Of a stretch of 48,632 bases of DNA, positions 47,470 through 48,632 are shown one piece after another (position 1 is the stretch's first letter; each line of letters begins with the position of its first letter). The notes under the pieces were generated by a model that was not told where the DNA came from, did not search any database, and saw only the letters and a program-made list of their open reading frames with translations. Made by a program: the position numbers and the translations under genes. Source of the stretch: Chloroflexota bacterium (lineage in GTDB: Bacteria > Chloroflexota > Limnocylindria > Limnocylindrales > CSP1-4); the NCBI GenBank assembly GCA_021783095.1, contig JAJXUG010000029.1:1-48632 (forward strand), written 5' to 3'.

Positions 47470-48632
47470 ACGCCCCGGCACGGCTGCTGGGGCTCCGGGT
47501 CCAGGGCTTCAAGTCCTTCGCCGAGCGCACGCTCGTCGAGTTCGGCCCAGGGATCAGCGCCGTCGTGGGTCCCAACGGCTCGGGCAAGTCCAACCTGGCC
47601 GACGCGCTGCGCTGGGCGCTGGGCGAGCAGGGCCGCTCGCTCCGCATCCGCAAGAGCGAGGACGTCATCTGGGCCGGCTCCGAGAGGCGCTCGGCGCAGG
47701 GCATGGCCGACGTCACGCTCGTGCTCGACAACAGCGACGCGCTCCTGCCGGTCGAGTACTCGATTGTTGAGCTGGGCCGCCGCCTGTACCGGTCGGGCGA
47801 GAACGACTACCTGCTCAACAAGCAGCGCGTCCGCCTCCGGGACCTCCAGGACCTCCTCGACTCGGCGAACCTGGCCGAGAACGCATTCCTGTTCATCGGG
47901 CAGGGCATGGTGGACCAGGCGCTGGCGCTCCGGCCAGAGGAGCGGCGACCCCTGTTCGAGGAGGTCGCCGGGGTCCGGCGCCACGAGCGGCGGCGGCGCA
48001 AGGCCGAGGAGCAGCTGGCCGAGGCGGAGGCCAACCTCGCACGCGTCGAGGACATCCTCGCCGAGCTGCGCCCGCAGGCGCGCCGCCTGGGCCAGCTGGC
48101 GGAGCAGCAGGCGACGCGCCTGACCGCCGGCGAGGAGCTGGCCGCGGCGCTCATCGTCGCCGCCCACGCCCGCTGGCACGAGGCCGCCGGGCGCGAGGCC
48201 GGGGCGCAGGCGCGCCGCGACGCGCTGCACGCAGAGTCCGACGGGGCGCTCGAGGCGCTCGAGACCGCGGAGTCCACCGTGGGCCAGATCGCCTCGAGCA
48301 TGGCCGCGCGCGCGGAGCTGGAGCGCGAGCGCCGGGCAGGCCACGAGGCCGCGCGCGCGACGCTGACCCAGCTGGGGCTGCGCGAGGCGCGGGCCGCGGG
48401 CGAGGTTGCCGCTGCCGCGCGCGATCGACAGCGGATCGCGGGCGAGCGCGCTGCCGCCGAGGCGGACATCGCAGCGGGCCGGCGCGCGCTGGCCGAGGCC
48501 GTCCCGGAGCCGGACCTCGAGCTCGAGTCGGCGCTCGGCGAGGCGGACCGGGCGCTCGGCGATGCGCTCTCGGAGCTGGCGTCGCTGCGGGCCGCGTCCC
48601 GCGCGCGCGGGGACGAGCTGACGGCGCTTCGG
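47466..48632 (+). CDS. smc: Chromosome segregation protein SMC (N-terminal part; continues past the window)
   Basis: 389 codons are visible, starting at GTG 47466. The ATPase head opens with LLGLRVQGFKSFAERT and Walker A GPNGSGKSN (35-43), then LADALRWALGEQ, VEYSIVELGRRLYRSGENDYLLN, FIGQGMVDQALALRPEERR and LFEEVAGVRRHERRRRKAE. The first coiled-coil arm, rich in Ala/Glu/Arg, then runs to the edge. SMC condenses and separates chromosomes with ScpA/B, which are not in the window. The hinge, second arm and signature motif lie outside. Confidence 0.96.
   Translation, partial: MNAPARLLGLRVQGFKSFAERTLVEFGPGISAVVGPNGSGKSNLADALRWALGEQGRSLRIRKSEDVIWAGSERRSAQGMADVTLVLDNSDALLPVEYSIVELGRRLYRSGENDYLLNKQRVRLRDLQDLLDSANLAENAFLFIGQGMVDQALALRPEERRPLFEEVAGVRRHERRRRKAEEQLAEAEANLARVEDILAELRPQARRLGQLAEQQATRLTAGEELAAALIVAAHARWHEAAGREAGAQARRDALHAESDGALEALETAESTVGQIASSMAARAELERERRAGHEAARATLTQLGLREARAAGEVAAAARDRQRIAGERAAAEADIAAGRRALAEAVPEPDLELESALGEADRALGDALSELASLRAASRARGDELTALR

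Overview
The window is a dense, very GC-rich bacterial chromosome segment made mostly of housekeeping genes. GTG starts are common and genes often overlap by 4 nt (GTGA junctions). No plasmid, phage, insertion-sequence, CRISPR or rRNA signal was seen. Two features point to Chloroflexota, possibly a Limnocylindria/Ellin6529-type lineage. One is the gene order rsmD-coaD-(DivIVA-like coiled coil)-yceD-rpmF-plsX-asp23-nusB-acpP-rnc-smc. The other is an isoleucyl-tRNA synthetase of the unusual GVHH / PMHKS type. This assignment is an inference from gene content; no marker gene was searched.

Layout. 1-6.7 kb: end of a probable tatA/B gene, tatC, the rapZ-yvcK-whiA trio, then glycolytic tpiA and gpmI. 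6.7-12.95 kb: secG, a modified family 5 solute-binding protein, eight CCA-encoding tRNA genes in three groups (Leu-CAG, Leu-GAG, Val-TAC; Phe-GAA, Gly-GCC, Gln-TTG, Cys-GCA; Leu-TAA), lemA, htpX and a polytopic membrane protein. 12.97-21.1 kb: an orphan CpaE/TadZ-like ATPase (minus), rpsF-ssb-rpsR, a TSUP permease with its DUF1634 partner, a CaCA-type antiporter, ilvE and an LCP (LytR-CpsA-Psr) protein (minus). 21.2-29.5 kb: ileS-lspA-rluD-gmk-priA as one tight operon. 29.6-35.4 kb: a small amphipathic protein, def-fmt, then rlmN-rpe-dtd and a lipoprotein phosphoesterase. 35.4-43.1 kb: an intergenic block of small palindromes, rpmB (minus), and a long operon asp23-fakA-recG-rsmD-coaD, then the coiled-coil gene and yceD. 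43.1-44.2 kb: an accessory insertion (HTH plus nuclease-like protein, and a repeat-rich non-coding block) that separates yceD from rpmF. 44.2-48.6 kb: rpmF-plsX-asp23-nusB-acpP-rnc-smc, with smc running off the end.

Functional links: protein export and maturation (tatC, secG, lspA, def, fmt), translation and RNA modification (ileS, rluD, rlmN, rsmD, dtd, tRNAs, ribosomal proteins S6, S18, L28, L32), central carbon (tpiA, gpmI, rpe), lipid synthesis (fakA, plsX, acpP, coaD), and replication, repair and segregation (ssb, priA, recG, smc).

The clearest non-routine signals are a recurring extended -10 promoter word (TGnTAnnnT) that often places the start codon 0-2 nt from the predicted transcript start (leaderless genes), a face-to-face pair of such promoters between rpmB and asp23, a coding gene that appears to start at CTG (41930), divergent catalytic motifs in IleRS, a low-complexity insert inside the solute-binding protein, and the HTH/nuclease-like insertion with its inverted repeat. 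No convincing new multi-gene system was found; the HTH/nuclease-like locus is the best candidate for something undescribed.
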